A stretch of 64,000 nucleotides of DNA from Lacticaseibacillus mingshuiensis (GTDB lineage Bacteria; Bacillota; Bacilli; Lactobacillales; Lactobacillaceae). The stretch covers positions 186,001-250,000 of the forward strand of contig NZ_BOLS01000001.1 in NCBI RefSeq assembly GCF_016861785.1, written 5' to 3'. A program made the position numbers and the translations under genes. The notes under the pieces were generated by a model. The model was not told where the DNA came from and did no database searches. It worked only from the letters and a program-made list of their open reading frames with translations. Below are positions 18,460-27,668 of the stretch, piece by piece (the first letter of the stretch is position 1; each line of letters opens with the position of its first letter).

Positions 18460-19672
18460 AGCCTCTGAGTCCACTATGCTTGAATACAACAACGTTCAAC
18501 GCGCAATTCATGGACTCCCAGTCCGCCAGTTTTGTGCTTTGAGGGAAAAACTTCGAAATCAGCGGACCCGGAGTCCACTGATTTATGCGACTACACACTT
18601 CCACGCGCAATCCATGGACTCTCGGTCCGCGAATTTGCCTGTTTGGGGCTCGAAACTTTGTAATTGGCGGACCCGGAGTCCGAGATTTGGTCCGCGCCAC
18701 AGTTCAATAATCAAATTCATGGACTCCCGGTCCACAAGTTGTGTGCTCTGACGCCCAAATTTCGAGATTCGCAGACCCTGAGTCCACAGATATAAGCTGT
18801 TCCACGTTTCAACGCTCAATCCACGGACTCCCGGTCCACGAATTGCCCGCATGCACCTCGACGCTTCGAAATCGGCGGACCAGGAGTCTGCGGATTTATG
18901 CAACGTCACATTACATCAATCAAGTCTATGGACTCCCGGTCCGCGAATTGTATGCTTTGATGCCAAATTTTCAAGATCCGCAGACCCTGAGTCCGCAGAT
19001 ATAAGCTATTCCACGTTTCAACGCTCAATCCACGGACTCCCGGTCCACGAGTTGCCAGCATGGGGCTCGAAACTTTGTAATTGGCGGAACCGGAGTCCGA
19101 GATTTGGTCCGCGCTACAGTTCAACAATCAAATTCATGGACTCCCGGTCCGCGAGTTTCGCACTAGGACCTCGAAACTTAAAAATCCATGGACTCCGAGT
19201 CCGCCAATGAATTCTGTGCCAAGGCTCAAAGATTGAGTCTATGGACTGCCAGTCCGCGAATTGCGTGCTTTGACGACGAATCTTCGAGATCCGCAGACCC
19301 TGAGTCCGCAGATATGTGCCGTTCAACGTTTCAACGGTCAATCCACGGACTCCCGGTCCACAACTTGCTAGCTCGCACCTCGTATATTTGGAATCGATGG
19401 ACTCCTGGTCCTCGAATTGTATGCTTGGACGCCAAATTTTCAAGATCCGCAGACCCTGAGTCCGCAGATTTAAGCCGTTCCACGTTTCAGTGCTCAATCC
19501 ACGAACTCCCAGTCCGCGAGTTGCGCGCTGTGACCTCGAAACCTTGAGATCCATGGAACGGGAGTCCACGGATCTAAGCCACGCCGCAGTTCAACGCTGA
19601 AAACTATGGACCACCAGTCCGCGAATTATGCCTGTTGACGTCAAAACCTCGACATCGACGGACCCCGAGTCC
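18460..19672. repeat. Array of 24 palindromes with a 52-bp period
   Basis: 24 imperfect 13-bp palindromes start at 18460, 18512, 18564, 18616, 18669, 18721, 18773, 18825, 18877, 18930, 18982, 19034, 19086, 19138, 19190, 19243, 19295, 19347, 19399, 19451, 19503, 19555, 19608 and 19660: steps of 52 or 53 bp, mean ~52.2. Two types largely alternate: GGACTCCCGGTCC, and GGACCCGGAGTCC or AGACCCTGAGTCC, near reverse complements of each other. Intervening ~39 bp are related but diverged; near-identical segments recur eight units apart (units 3-4 and 11-12, counting from 18512). The period is not a multiple of three, so it is not coding. Function unknown. Confidence 0.95.
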
Positions 19673-19700
19673 GGAGAAAGGGGCAGCCCTAACTCAATAG

Positions 19701-19734
19701 AAAAAGGCCCAAGCCATCTACACGACCCGAGCCT
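19701..19734 (-). terminator. Terminator of the 19.7-22.1 kb gene pair
   Basis: AGGCCCAAG (19705-19713) pairs with CCCGAGCCT (19726-19734), including G-U pairs; on the minus strand it is followed by five T. Confidence 0.65.
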
Positions 19735-19740
19735 CACTGA

Positions 19741-21243
19741 TCAGCTCAAGAAATACTGATCCGTTTCACTTATTTGGTGCCTAATCATCTTCTCAGAAAC
19801 CCCCGCGGCTCTGGCCAAATCAATGGAGGCGTCAAATCGTAGCTGGATGTTCCGCTCAAGATCAAAGGCAGAATCCTGCAAGCGGCCAAGTGAAGCGAAT
19901 TGCGTCCTCAGCGTGGCAAGTGAAACTTGCGCGTCGGCAGACATTCCTGCGATTGCGGCATCAACGCGTTGTTTCATTTGTTCCACCAGTGCATTTTCCC
20001 TATCTGCGAAAATGCCTTCGCCCATTTGCATCACAGACGAGGCAGCAATCGAGCCAATCAGCGCGCCCAGCACTGGCACAGGGATGAGCGTTTGCCCAAG
20101 CACCGCACCCACCGCTACGCCGGTCGCCTCGATCGCGTTGAGCAGAACCAGATCGGAAAACTCGTCAGCATCGATGGTTCCCTGCCTGAGCTGGAGTGTT
20201 GCGCTTGCCAGCCCAAATGTGCCAGACACGACAGCACCAGCGCTTGGCGCAGCAAGTTTCGTGACGTTGGTGAGGCCATAGATCGATGCCCCAGAGATGC
20301 CGCCTTTGAGCGATTCGGTTCCTGTTTTTACACCGGCCGCAGCCCAATCATCCGCCTCGAATTGCCAAACTTCCTTGCCATTGCGGTGCTTCTGATAGAT
20401 AAAGCCAGCGAGGCCGAGGCCCCCTTGAAGCGCGGCCCCGACACCCGCGGATTTGGCGCCTTCCGCCATGCTCGGTCGGGCGGTCTGCTGCGCGGTGGCA
20501 CGCGCCTTTTTGGCATCGTTGCGGACCGCCTTTTTCCCGGCAGTCGCGGTGTCGTGCAGACTTGCGGATTCATTTTGCAGGGTCCCATCGACCGTTTTGA
20601 CCTGCACACCGGCGTAATCGTCTACAGACGGGCGCAACCACTGCTTATATGGTAGGCCGCGGATCTCACTTTCGCGGGTGACGGTGCTGCGAATCTCTGT
20701 GATCGTCGAAAGCCGCAGGGAGTTATCGCCCAGCTCGACATTCTTTTCACCGGTCATGATGGCTTCGATCGCGGAAAAATGGTCCCGCGGAATCATCATC
20801 TGGAGGTCTGGATAGTTTCGAGCCTGGGAAATTTCACGGCTAAGGTCTTGGTAAAATTTCATTTGCACGCCACGCCCGCCAATCATCAGGTCCGCGTAGC
20901 CGTTATTGTTCAGCCAAGCTGTCCCTGGGTCAAGGTCCGCTATAAGATCACGGGCGTTGCGAATGCCGACTTCGGCGCGTTCGGCGATGAATCCGTGAAC
21001 GCCTTTTAGCCCGCCGCGATGGCTGGAAATAAGGCCTGCGATGTCCGTTTGAGTCGCACCCATTTCCGTCAGTGCGGCTTTTTCCTGGGCGGCCCACTGA
21101 CTCAGGTCATGAGATTCATTTTCTAAAATGGCGGTCAGCGATTTTTGCAGCTCGCTGAGGCGCAGGTAATTCAAGAAGCCGACATAAGAGGCCACGCCCT
21201 GGGATGCATCATGCGCAAGCGGCGATTGTTTAGTCTTCTTCAT
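19741..21243 (-). CDS. Unknown protein with nuclease-like motif and glycine-rich hydrophobic segments
   Basis: 500 residues, family not recognised. The N-terminal third is helical and charged. Around GYADLMIGGRGVQMKF there is a D...QxK pattern of the kind seen in PD-(D/E)XK nucleases; this is suggestive only. The centre (GAALQGGLGLAGFIY, then GAVLGQTLIPVPVLGALIG) is glycine/alanine-rich and hydrophobic, compatible with membrane insertion; a helical C-terminus follows. AAGGAGG lies 9 bp before the ATG at 21243. It overlaps the end of the upstream gene by 14 bp, so the pair is one operon. It sits in a defence-rich island beside the palindrome array. A membrane-damaging effector or toxin is possible but unproven. 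Confidence 0.75.
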   Translation of the reverse strand: MKKTKQSPLAHDASQGVASYVGFLNYLRLSELQKSLTAILENESHDLSQWAAQEKAALTEMGATQTDIAGLISSHRGGLKGVHGFIAERAEVGIRNARDLIADLDPGTAWLNNNGYADLMIGGRGVQMKFYQDLSREISQARNYPDLQMMIPRDHFSAIEAIMTGEKNVELGDNSLRLSTITEIRSTVTRESEIRGLPYKQWLRPSVDDYAGVQVKTVDGTLQNESASLHDTATAGKKAVRNDAKKARATAQQTARPSMAEGAKSAGVGAALQGGLGLAGFIYQKHRNGKEVWQFEADDWAAAGVKTGTESLKGGISGASIYGLTNVTKLAAPSAGAVVSGTFGLASATLQLRQGTIDADEFSDLVLLNAIEATGVAVGAVLGQTLIPVPVLGALIGSIAASSVMQMGEGIFADRENALVEQMKQRVDAAIAGMSADAQVSLATLRTQFASLGRLQDSAFDLERNIQLRFDASIDLARAAGVSEKMIRHQISETDQYFLS

Positions 21244-22096
21244 GGAGGGCCACCTCCTTGTTGACGAGTTGCGCAAGTGTCAAGGTCGCGTTGACGAGCA
21301 GGCCGGCCTGTGCCTTTTCGTCAAGCGAAAATGCGGTGTAGTCGGTGCCGGTCACCGCCTTGTTCGCCTCACGAACTGCGGTGCGCTGGCGCTCGGTCGC
21401 CACATTCAGGTAGGTGACCTCTTCAATCAGGCGGGCGATATTGACGCTAGCCTTTTCCAGGTCGAGGCGTTGGGCGACCAACTTGCCCGCTTCACTTTTA
21501 TTTTTCCGAGCGGTTAAAACGCCGGTGACGACGCTGGCCGTCCCAGCGATGCCCGCGACTGTCCAGCCGACTGGACCGGCGAGCGCTAAGAGCGCGGTAC
21601 CGCCTACCATGCCACCGCCGCCAGCGGCAACGGTGCCCATGCCAAGCCAGGCCAGGGCGGCACTGTTTGCTGCCGCCCCGGACAGGGAAGCAATCGCGGT
21701 GCCGGTTGAGGCCACGCCAAAGGTCGTCGCGATGCCCATGGCCGCAGTTGGCCCCATCGTCGCGACCGCCACGCCCAGCGCAGCGAGGGTCGTGCCGGTC
21801 GCCGCAGCCCCGGCACCGAGCGTCGTTTGATGGCCTGCGCGTTTTACTGTTTCTTCTTTCAAATCAAATGCCTCGATCTCGAGCGTGATCTGGTGTTGGG
21901 TCACCTGAAAGTCTTTTGGGGTCTTTGCCAATTTGGAGACATGCGCTTGGACTTTTTTGATCAGCGCGATGCTGGTGATGCGAAGTTGGTAGAGGGCCTT
22001 GACTTGATCTGCGAGAATGTTGCCTTGCTCCTGGTAGTGTTCATCTGCCAGCTTCAGATCTTCATTGGCCTGATTGAAAAGCTTCCTATTAAACAT
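21230..22096 (-). CDS. Unknown glycine-zipper protein, first gene of pair
   Basis: 288 residues, family not recognised. Residues 1-90 are a helical amphipathic bundle (DEHYQEQGNILADQVKALYQ). Residues ~90-190 are a long alanine/glycine-rich hydrophobic stretch with GxxxG-type repeats (TTLGAGAAATGTTLAALGVA, GGGGMVGGTALLALAGPVGW). A charged helical tail follows (ARKNKSEAGKLVAQRLDLEK onwards). This layout resembles pore-forming or membrane-remodelling proteins in outline only. It is translated ahead of, and overlaps, the 500-residue protein, so the two probably act together. Confidence 0.75.
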   Translation of the reverse strand: MFNRKLFNQANEDLKLADEHYQEQGNILADQVKALYQLRITSIALIKKVQAHVSKLAKTPKDFQVTQHQITLEIEAFDLKEETVKRAGHQTTLGAGAAATGTTLAALGVAVATMGPTAAMGIATTFGVASTGTAIASLSGAAANSAALAWLGMGTVAAGGGGMVGGTALLALAGPVGWTVAGIAGTASVVTGVLTARKNKSEAGKLVAQRLDLEKASVNIARLIEEVTYLNVATERQRTAVREANKAVTGTDYTAFSLDEKAQAGLLVNATLTLAQLVNKEVALHEED

Positions 22097-22196
22097 GTTG
22101 GGTCCTCCCTGATCGAGTCGTCTTAATTTAAATTTACCGCGTTGCGCATCAGATAGAAAGTATCACGCCTGTTATAACGCGCGGACTGTCTCAACA

Positions 22197-22247
22197 GAAA
22201 AACGCCCTCAGACTCCTGCGTCAAATCGACCGCAAAAGTCTGAGGGC
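22197..22247 (-). terminator. Terminator of the peptide-binding protein gene
   Basis: GCCCTCAGACT (22204-22214) and AGTCTGAGGGC (22237-22247) form an 11-bp stem, with a T-run on the minus strand. Confidence 0.85.
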
Positions 22248-22365
22248 ATCCCCCTTGTTGCTATTTCCTACCGCCGCGGCCCGGATCCCCACGATCACGG
22301 GCAACGACGCCTTGATGAATCCCCCACTGACTCATTTTCCCCAAAAGCTTGGACGCCCCAACGCC

Positions 22366-24009
22366 TTACTTCACTTTGGCCCCCACGTAGTTGTACATGT
22401 TATTTGCGCCGTAATTCAGGCCGCTGACTTTGGCGTTGACGAGGTGGGACTGGACTTGCTGGTACAGCGGGATGACGCCGGCGTCCTGGTTGAGGATCGT
22501 CTGGGCGGTCAGGAGGTCCTGGTACCGTTTGGTGGCGTTGTTGGCGTCGGTGGTCTCGCTGAGTTTGACGGCTTTGTCGTAGGCGGCGTTGCTCCAGCTG
22601 CCGTTGTTGCCGTCCGCGCCGGTGGTGAAGAGGTTCAGGTAATTGATCGGGTCCGGGAAGTCGGCGAACCAGCCGGAGACGGTGATGTCGAAGTCGCCGT
22701 TTTGACTCTTGGTCAGCGCGGCTTTGTCAGGCACGGACTGGATGGCAACGGTCAGGCCTGGCAGGTTTTGCTCAAGCGCGTTTTGCAGGTACTGGCCGAG
22801 GCTCTTGTCGGCGCTGGTGTCGCTGGTGAGCAAGGTGATGCTGAGCTTGCTTTCACCGACTTCTTTCAGCCCCTCGGCAAAAAGTGTTGCGGCTTTCTTC
22901 TTATTATAAGTGGTCACCGCTTTGGTGGTTTTGGTCGATTCGGTGGCAAAATCCTCGCTCGGCTTGTCCGGGTTGGCGAACAGGCCAACTGGGGTGACGA
23001 CGCTGGCGGGCATGGAGCCGTCGTTCAACACTTTTTTGATAAATTGCTGACGATCGATAGCCATGGAGATCGCCTGGCGGATCTTGGTGTTCTTGAAGGC
23101 CGGGACCTTCTTTTCATTCAGCTGCAGGTATTGGATGTAGGACACTTTCAGTGGATCGTAATCTTTATTGGTCTTGGCTTGGGCGGCTTGCTGGCCGGAC
23201 AAAACGGCGTCGTCGAGCTTGCCGGTATTGTAAAGGTTGAGCGCGGTCTGGCTGTCTTTGACCACGCGCGTCTTCAGGGTCTTGATGTGAACATCTTTGG
23301 CGTCCCAGTAGTTGGTGTTTTTCACTTCGGTCCAGGAGTCGCCGGTGCCGCTCCAGTCCTTCAAGATGTATGGGCCGTTTGAGAGATACGCGGAAGCGGA
23401 ATGGCCGTACTTGCTGCCTTGGGCTTCAACGAACTTCTGATTTTGCGGGGCAAAGACGGGGTTGGCCTGCATGGTATTAAAATACGGAATCGCATGCTCG
23501 AGCGTGACGACCAGCGTGTAATCATCGGTGGCCTTTACGCCGAGGGTCGAGGGATCCTTCTTGCCAGCCATGATCGCATCCGCATTTTTAATGCCGGAAT
23601 AAAGATAATTGTATTGAGATTTCGTTGCGGGGTCGACGGTCCGCTGCCAGCCGTAGACAAAATCCTTGGCGGTGACGGCCTCGCCGTTTGCCCACTTGGA
23701 ATGACGCAGGTGATAGGTATAGGTCAGGCCATTATTGGTCGCGGTCGGCACGCTGGTCGCAACGCCTTCTTTGAGGACGGCGCCATCATATCGAAGCAGG
23801 GTCTCGGTGGTGTCGGTCAAAACTTGCCCGGAAACCAGATCCAGCGCAACGCTTGGATCCATGGACTGGATGCCGTCCCCGACCATCGTGGTCCAGGTGC
23901 TGGTGGATGTGGTGTCGGCGGCTTTGGCGCTGTTAGAGCCACATGCGGCTAAAAGTGTGCTTGCGGCGAGGACCATGGTGCCGGCGATAATTGCTTTTGT
24001 ATTTTTCAT
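22366..24009 (-). CDS. Oligopeptide-binding lipoprotein (OppA/DtpA family)
   Basis: Extracellular substrate-binding protein of peptide ABC transporters (SBP_bac_5), 547 residues from the ATG at 24009. The signal peptide ends in lipobox LAAC (lipidated C23). Family blocks include GDGIQSMDPS, GVATSVPTATNNGLTYTYHL, WANGEAVTAKDFVYGWQRTVD, and SGWFADFPDPINYLNLF. AGGGGG lies 8 bp upstream of the start. No permease or ATPase genes are adjacent, so it is an orphan that probably feeds an Opp transporter elsewhere. It has a palindromic operator in its promoter. Confidence 0.93.
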   Translation of the reverse strand: MKNTKAIIAGTMVLAASTLLAACGSNSAKAADTTSTSTWTTMVGDGIQSMDPSVALDLVSGQVLTDTTETLLRYDGAVLKEGVATSVPTATNNGLTYTYHLRHSKWANGEAVTAKDFVYGWQRTVDPATKSQYNYLYSGIKNADAIMAGKKDPSTLGVKATDDYTLVVTLEHAIPYFNTMQANPVFAPQNQKFVEAQGSKYGHSASAYLSNGPYILKDWSGTGDSWTEVKNTNYWDAKDVHIKTLKTRVVKDSQTALNLYNTGKLDDAVLSGQQAAQAKTNKDYDPLKVSYIQYLQLNEKKVPAFKNTKIRQAISMAIDRQQFIKKVLNDGSMPASVVTPVGLFANPDKPSEDFATESTKTTKAVTTYNKKKAATLFAEGLKEVGESKLSITLLTSDTSADKSLGQYLQNALEQNLPGLTVAIQSVPDKAALTKSQNGDFDITVSGWFADFPDPINYLNLFTTGADGNNGSWSNAAYDKAVKLSETTDANNATKRYQDLLTAQTILNQDAGVIPLYQQVQSHLVNAKVSGLNYGANNMYNYVGAKVK

Positions 24010-24046
24010 GAGTGTTGCCCCCTGCTTGTTCTTGTTTATGAGAATG

Positions 24047-24075
24047 ATGATAACCGTTGCACGAATGTTGTGCAA
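24047..24075 (-). promoter_or_regulatory. Promoter with palindromic operator, peptide-binding gene
   Basis: Minus strand: -35 TTGCAC, 17-bp spacer, -10 TATCAT. The -35 is one half of the dyad TTGCAC-N7-GTGCAA (24057-24075), so a dimeric regulator here would occlude RNA polymerase. Confidence 0.7.
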
Positions 24076-24317
24076 GTATTTATTCACATTTTATTCGGAT
24101 TATTTTCATGGGTTTGTCGCTGATTGCGCGGTTGTGCGGTTTATACGGATATTTTTAATTTGATCTCGGTTTGGCAGTTCGTGAATATATTCATTTCGTT
24201 GTGAATATTTGTGCTTGGCGGCGGGCAACCTGGCTTGGGATAATTCTCCTTGAGTTGCGCGGTAAGTTGTTATGAATGGACTCATTTTGCGATGTGTTTC
24301 TCTTCATCTTGGAGATG

Positions 24318-24382
24318 CAAAAAGCCTTTCAGCAGGTGTTCAGCGGCCGAGGCGGCATGCCGATCAAGCTGGAAGGCTTTTG
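24318..24382 (-). terminator. Terminator of the WxL cluster
   Basis: AAAAGCCTTTCAGC and GCTGGAAGGCTTTT form a long-looped stem with T-runs; on the minus strand it lies ~35 bp after the stop codon at 24416. Confidence 0.7.
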
Positions 24383-24415
24383 GGTGGTGCTTGGTTCTGA
24401 AGATGGTATCTGTCG

Positions 24416-26563
24416 CTAAGGGTTTGGGGTATCTTCCAAGGTCCAGGTCACGTCTGCGGAGTAACTACCCAGCGAGGCGTCGCTTGAGGGTTCCGTTGAG
24501 AGGTAAGCCTGGAGCTGTTTTTCAAACGTGCCCCCGGTGGCGACTTGGCTTGGGTAAAGCTCAGTAGATGCGCCGGTCTCGATAAGCGGCAATAGCGTGC
24601 CTCCATCGACCAGTTGCAAGGACGCATTCACTGCGGTCATGCCGTTGGTGAAGGTGGACAGGCCGACCGTGAGCTTCCACGGCTGGGTCGTCGAGCGCGT
24701 GTCCGCGATCTTCAGCGTGCCGCTCGTCGTGTCCGTCATCCAAGTCGCATCCCCCACTGTGCCAGCGCCGGAAAATCCGGTCATCATATCCTCGATTGTC
24801 GGGCTGATCATGGTGGCTGAAGTTGAGCCCATTTTGCCAAACTGGAAGGCTGGGGCTTCTTCTAGGGACAGCGCACCGGGTTCGGTGACGTGGAGGGTGA
24901 AGACGTTGGAGCCATAAGTAGTCACACTTGGCGGTTGTCCTGGCGTTGTGACATTGTAACGAACTCTAAACTTCGTCCCTTCCTGCCCGAGCTGAACATT
25001 AGTCAATTGATATGTTGAAGCATTGGTGCCAGTGATCGCTGTCATATCACCATCCGGAATCTGCATATACCATTGATATGCTACAGTTTGTCCGGTTGCT
25101 AGTGTCAATGTCGGAACTGTCAAAGTCGCCGTGGATCCAGCCTCGAATGTCTGATCTGGCACAGAGAGAATCTGAAGTGTGATCACCCCAGTTACGGTGC
25201 CGTCGCTTCCTGAATATTCAGCCACGACATCAATTGATCCAGTCCCAGAGTTTGTTGTTTGCACTAATCCGGTATCTGAAACTGTGGCAAGTGGTGACTC
25301 GATCTGTGTCCCAGGCTGGTACACGTGCCAAGTCAGCGGGGTCCCCTCAGGAAGATTGGTTAAGACTTGGGTCTCATTTGTTGTGACAGCTACAGCTTCA
25401 CCGGAAAACAGATATGGATCTGCTGACAATTGGATTTCTGTTGGACCGGTGACTGTTAATTGCGCGGTATTACTTGTCACAACAATTTCTGTCGATCCGC
25501 TCGCACCAGTCTTGGCGGTCACAGTTGCCTGGATCACAGCATCGGCTTGCGCATTCGGCAACTCCATTGTATTTCCACTGATGTCTGCATCTTCTGGCGG
25601 CGGGGCACCATCAACGGTCCAAGAGACTGATTCGACGTCTACTGCTGGCGGCATTTCAACCGTAAACGTTGCGGATTCCCCGAGGCTGACAGATTGATCT
25701 TGTAATCGCCCTGTGTAAATGTAGGTGGTACTACTCGTATAGGTTTTGTCCGGATCAAGGCTTTCACCTCCTACAGAGATATCTGAAAGACCAAACGTGG
25801 CATGTTGGCTGGTTGCACCTGGACCATTCGTTGCTGTCAGTATGGACTCGTTTCCACTCACACTCTGAGTCACATATGAACCAGTAGGGGTCGTGTATGA
25901 CGGGATGATTGATTGATCAAGGTTGGTCGGCATGATTGTCCCCGATTGACCTTCGAAAAGAATCAGCACACTTGGTGAGAGATTTATCTGATAGTTAGCC
26001 GGCATGACCAAGACGCGGAAGAATTGGGAGTATTCCTCCGACTGGGTTATTCCCAACAAGTTAGTATTAACCAAGACCACCTGATAATAGTTCCAAGTGG
26101 GTACTGTAACAGTTTGAAAAGTAAGGTCATACCAAAATCTCAAGTTTTGATCATTAAAGTTATTCGGTCCAAAAGTGGCGGTTGAATTGGTGTTTACTCG
26201 AACTGGCGTACTGGAGCCAAGCTGGTACACAATCTCAATTCTCTTGTAATCATTGCTGCCCGACGTACCACCATACATTCGAAGCGTATCGCCCGACTGA
26301 ACGGCGACACTTGTCATACTATTCGATGGATCCAGACCAGGCAAAGTGCTGCTTGATGTATTTGGCTGGGTCTGAATCGCAGTTGTTGCCGGATCAGTCG
26401 GCTCATGAAATGCCGTCCCCGCAATCAACGGTGGCTCAGTAGGAATATTGATAGCGGCAGCGGTATCCGCCTTGGTCACGCGCACCTGGCTCGTTTGAAA
26501 CACGCCGATCAATGCCATGAGGAACAGGCCCAGCAGAATGAGTTTCACTTTATTTTTTTTCAT
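24416..26563 (-). CDS. Large WxL-domain surface protein
   Basis: Secreted protein (715 residues) held on the cell wall non-covalently by a C-terminal WxL domain. The signal peptide is at the N-terminus (MKKNKVKLILLGLFLMALIG). A long region of beta-sandwich, Ig-like repeats follows. The WxL domain has both motifs: WKLTVGLSTF and, near the end, ADVTWTLEDTP. The start at 26563 follows GGAGG by 9 bp; the longer frame overlaps the upstream gene. It is the last gene of a three-gene WxL cluster with a DUF916/DUF3324 protein. Likely role: adhesion or matrix binding. Confidence 0.9.
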   Translation of the reverse strand: MKKNKVKLILLGLFLMALIGVFQTSQVRVTKADTAAAINIPTEPPLIAGTAFHEPTDPATTAIQTQPNTSSSTLPGLDPSNSMTSVAVQSGDTLRMYGGTSGSNDYKRIEIVYQLGSSTPVRVNTNSTATFGPNNFNDQNLRFWYDLTFQTVTVPTWNYYQVVLVNTNLLGITQSEEYSQFFRVLVMPANYQINLSPSVLILFEGQSGTIMPTNLDQSIIPSYTTPTGSYVTQSVSGNESILTATNGPGATSQHATFGLSDISVGGESLDPDKTYTSSTTYIYTGRLQDQSVSLGESATFTVEMPPAVDVESVSWTVDGAPPPEDADISGNTMELPNAQADAVIQATVTAKTGASGSTEIVVTSNTAQLTVTGPTEIQLSADPYLFSGEAVAVTTNETQVLTNLPEGTPLTWHVYQPGTQIESPLATVSDTGLVQTTNSGTGSIDVVAEYSGSDGTVTGVITLQILSVPDQTFEAGSTATLTVPTLTLATGQTVAYQWYMQIPDGDMTAITGTNASTYQLTNVQLGQEGTKFRVRYNVTTPGQPPSVTTYGSNVFTLHVTEPGALSLEEAPAFQFGKMGSTSATMISPTIEDMMTGFSGAGTVGDATWMTDTTSGTLKIADTRSTTQPWKLTVGLSTFTNGMTAVNASLQLVDGGTLLPLIETGASTELYPSQVATGGTFEKQLQAYLSTEPSSDASLGSYSADVTWTLEDTPNP

Positions 26564-26582
26564 ACGCAACGGCCTCCTTTCC

Positions 26583-27599
26583 TCAGGCAGCGTCATTCTC
26601 TTGACGTTTCTTGCGGCGCCACAACAGGAACCAGATCAGCCCGCCCAGCAGAAGCGCGGCAATCACGCTGACCACGACGATCCACCACGGGAAGCGGCTG
26701 ACGTCATGGCCGAGCTCTTTTTCGACCTTGTCAGCTTTAGCCTGGCTGATCGTAAAGGTTTTGCGGAAATGCCACTCGTCATTCTCGGTCGTGATCAAGA
26801 GGTCCTGCACGTATTTTCCAGGCTTGAGGGGCTCCTTTGAATAAGTGGCGAAATCGACATTGGTATTCGGGGCAAAATCAAAATTCTTGACCGTCCGTTC
26901 GAGCACGACTTCTTCGGATCCGGAACGGGTGATCGTGCTCACGACTTCCGCTTGGCCGAACAGGCGCGGGGTCGGATTTTGCAGGTTGGCGATCACCGCC
27001 GCCTTGTTCGTCTGTGCGCCGGGGTAGACCTCGTTCAATTTCAGGTCCGGGTCAACTTTTTTCTTGCTAGTCTGCAGGTTCACGGCCACGACCATCGCGT
27101 ATTTGTTATTGATGGTCATGCCCTTGCCGCTACCTTTATCCACGTGCTTTTCGTCAGTCACGTAAAGGCCGCCAAGAATCTGGCCTTTGAATCCTTCTTT
27201 GGGGATGGTCAGGGTGAAATCAACGGTCAGGGTTTCGCCGGCCTTCAGCTTCACCGTCTGTTTATTTCCCAACAAGTCGTTGAGCTGGTATTCCGCCGAC
27301 TCGTCCTTCGCCGAATTTGGCGCGTAACTCACCACGCCATTGGTCTGGGTGAACGCATTGGTCGGCGTCACCGTCAACGTTTTTTCCTTATCGGTCAGGT
27401 TGGTGAGCGCGAGGCGCAAATGCTGAGTGCTGTCGGGCTTCACCAGCAGGTCAAAATACGAGGCGTCAGACATTTGGTTCGTGGGCAGCGCGGGGGCAAC
27501 GGTGAACCCGGCGCCATCCGCGGCCTGCGCCGGGTGCGGAACGGAAAATAGGATGCCTAAGAATGCGAGCAACGCGATGATCAGATGTCTGCGTTTCAA
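26583..27599 (-). CDS. WxL-interacting protein (DUF916-DUF3324)
   Basis: 338 residues: signal peptide (1-26), DUF916 (GFTVAPALPTNQMSDASYFD onward), DUF3324 (NNKYAMVVAVNLQTSKKK onward), and a C-terminal membrane helix (WWIVVVSVIAALLLGGLIWF) with a basic tail. Characterised homologues bind WxL proteins and peptidoglycan, anchoring the WxL complex at the membrane-wall interface. It stands between the two WxL genes, the standard cluster layout. An attenuator-like hairpin just upstream may set its level relative to the first gene. Confidence 0.95.
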   Translation of the reverse strand: MKRRHLIIALLAFLGILFSVPHPAQAADGAGFTVAPALPTNQMSDASYFDLLVKPDSTQHLRLALTNLTDKEKTLTVTPTNAFTQTNGVVSYAPNSAKDESAEYQLNDLLGNKQTVKLKAGETLTVDFTLTIPKEGFKGQILGGLYVTDEKHVDKGSGKGMTINNKYAMVVAVNLQTSKKKVDPDLKLNEVYPGAQTNKAAVIANLQNPTPRLFGQAEVVSTITRSGSEEVVLERTVKNFDFAPNTNVDFATYSKEPLKPGKYVQDLLITTENDEWHFRKTFTISQAKADKVEKELGHDVSRFPWWIVVVSVIAALLLGGLIWFLLWRRKKRQENDAA

Positions 27600-27621
27600 T
27601 GTGTTCCCCCCTTTTTTTCGG

Positions 27622-27653
27622 AAAAAGAAGGACCAGGGTCGGCTGGTCCTTTC
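27622..27653 (-). terminator. Attenuator-like hairpin between WxL genes
   Basis: AGGACCAG and CTGGTCCT form an 8-bp stem followed on the minus strand by CTTTTTC. Lying inside the cluster, it probably gives partial termination so the small WxL protein is made in excess. Confidence 0.7.
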
Positions 27654-27668
27654 TCTAGTGCATTAACG

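Noticed and set aside
18458-19569. Several open frames on both strands across array 1, up to 151 codons, with recurring peptide motifs
   Set aside because: The 52-bp period is not a multiple of three, so the same DNA is read in all frames; there are no ribosome sites, and frames overlap on both strands. They are by-products of the repeat.
18460-19672. CRISPR array
   Set aside because: Repeats are only ~13 bp, alternate in orientation, and the linkers are related to each other rather than unique spacers. No cas genes are in the window.
18460-19672. Integron attC sites
   Set aside because: No gene cassettes between sites, no integrase, and the spacing is fixed and short.
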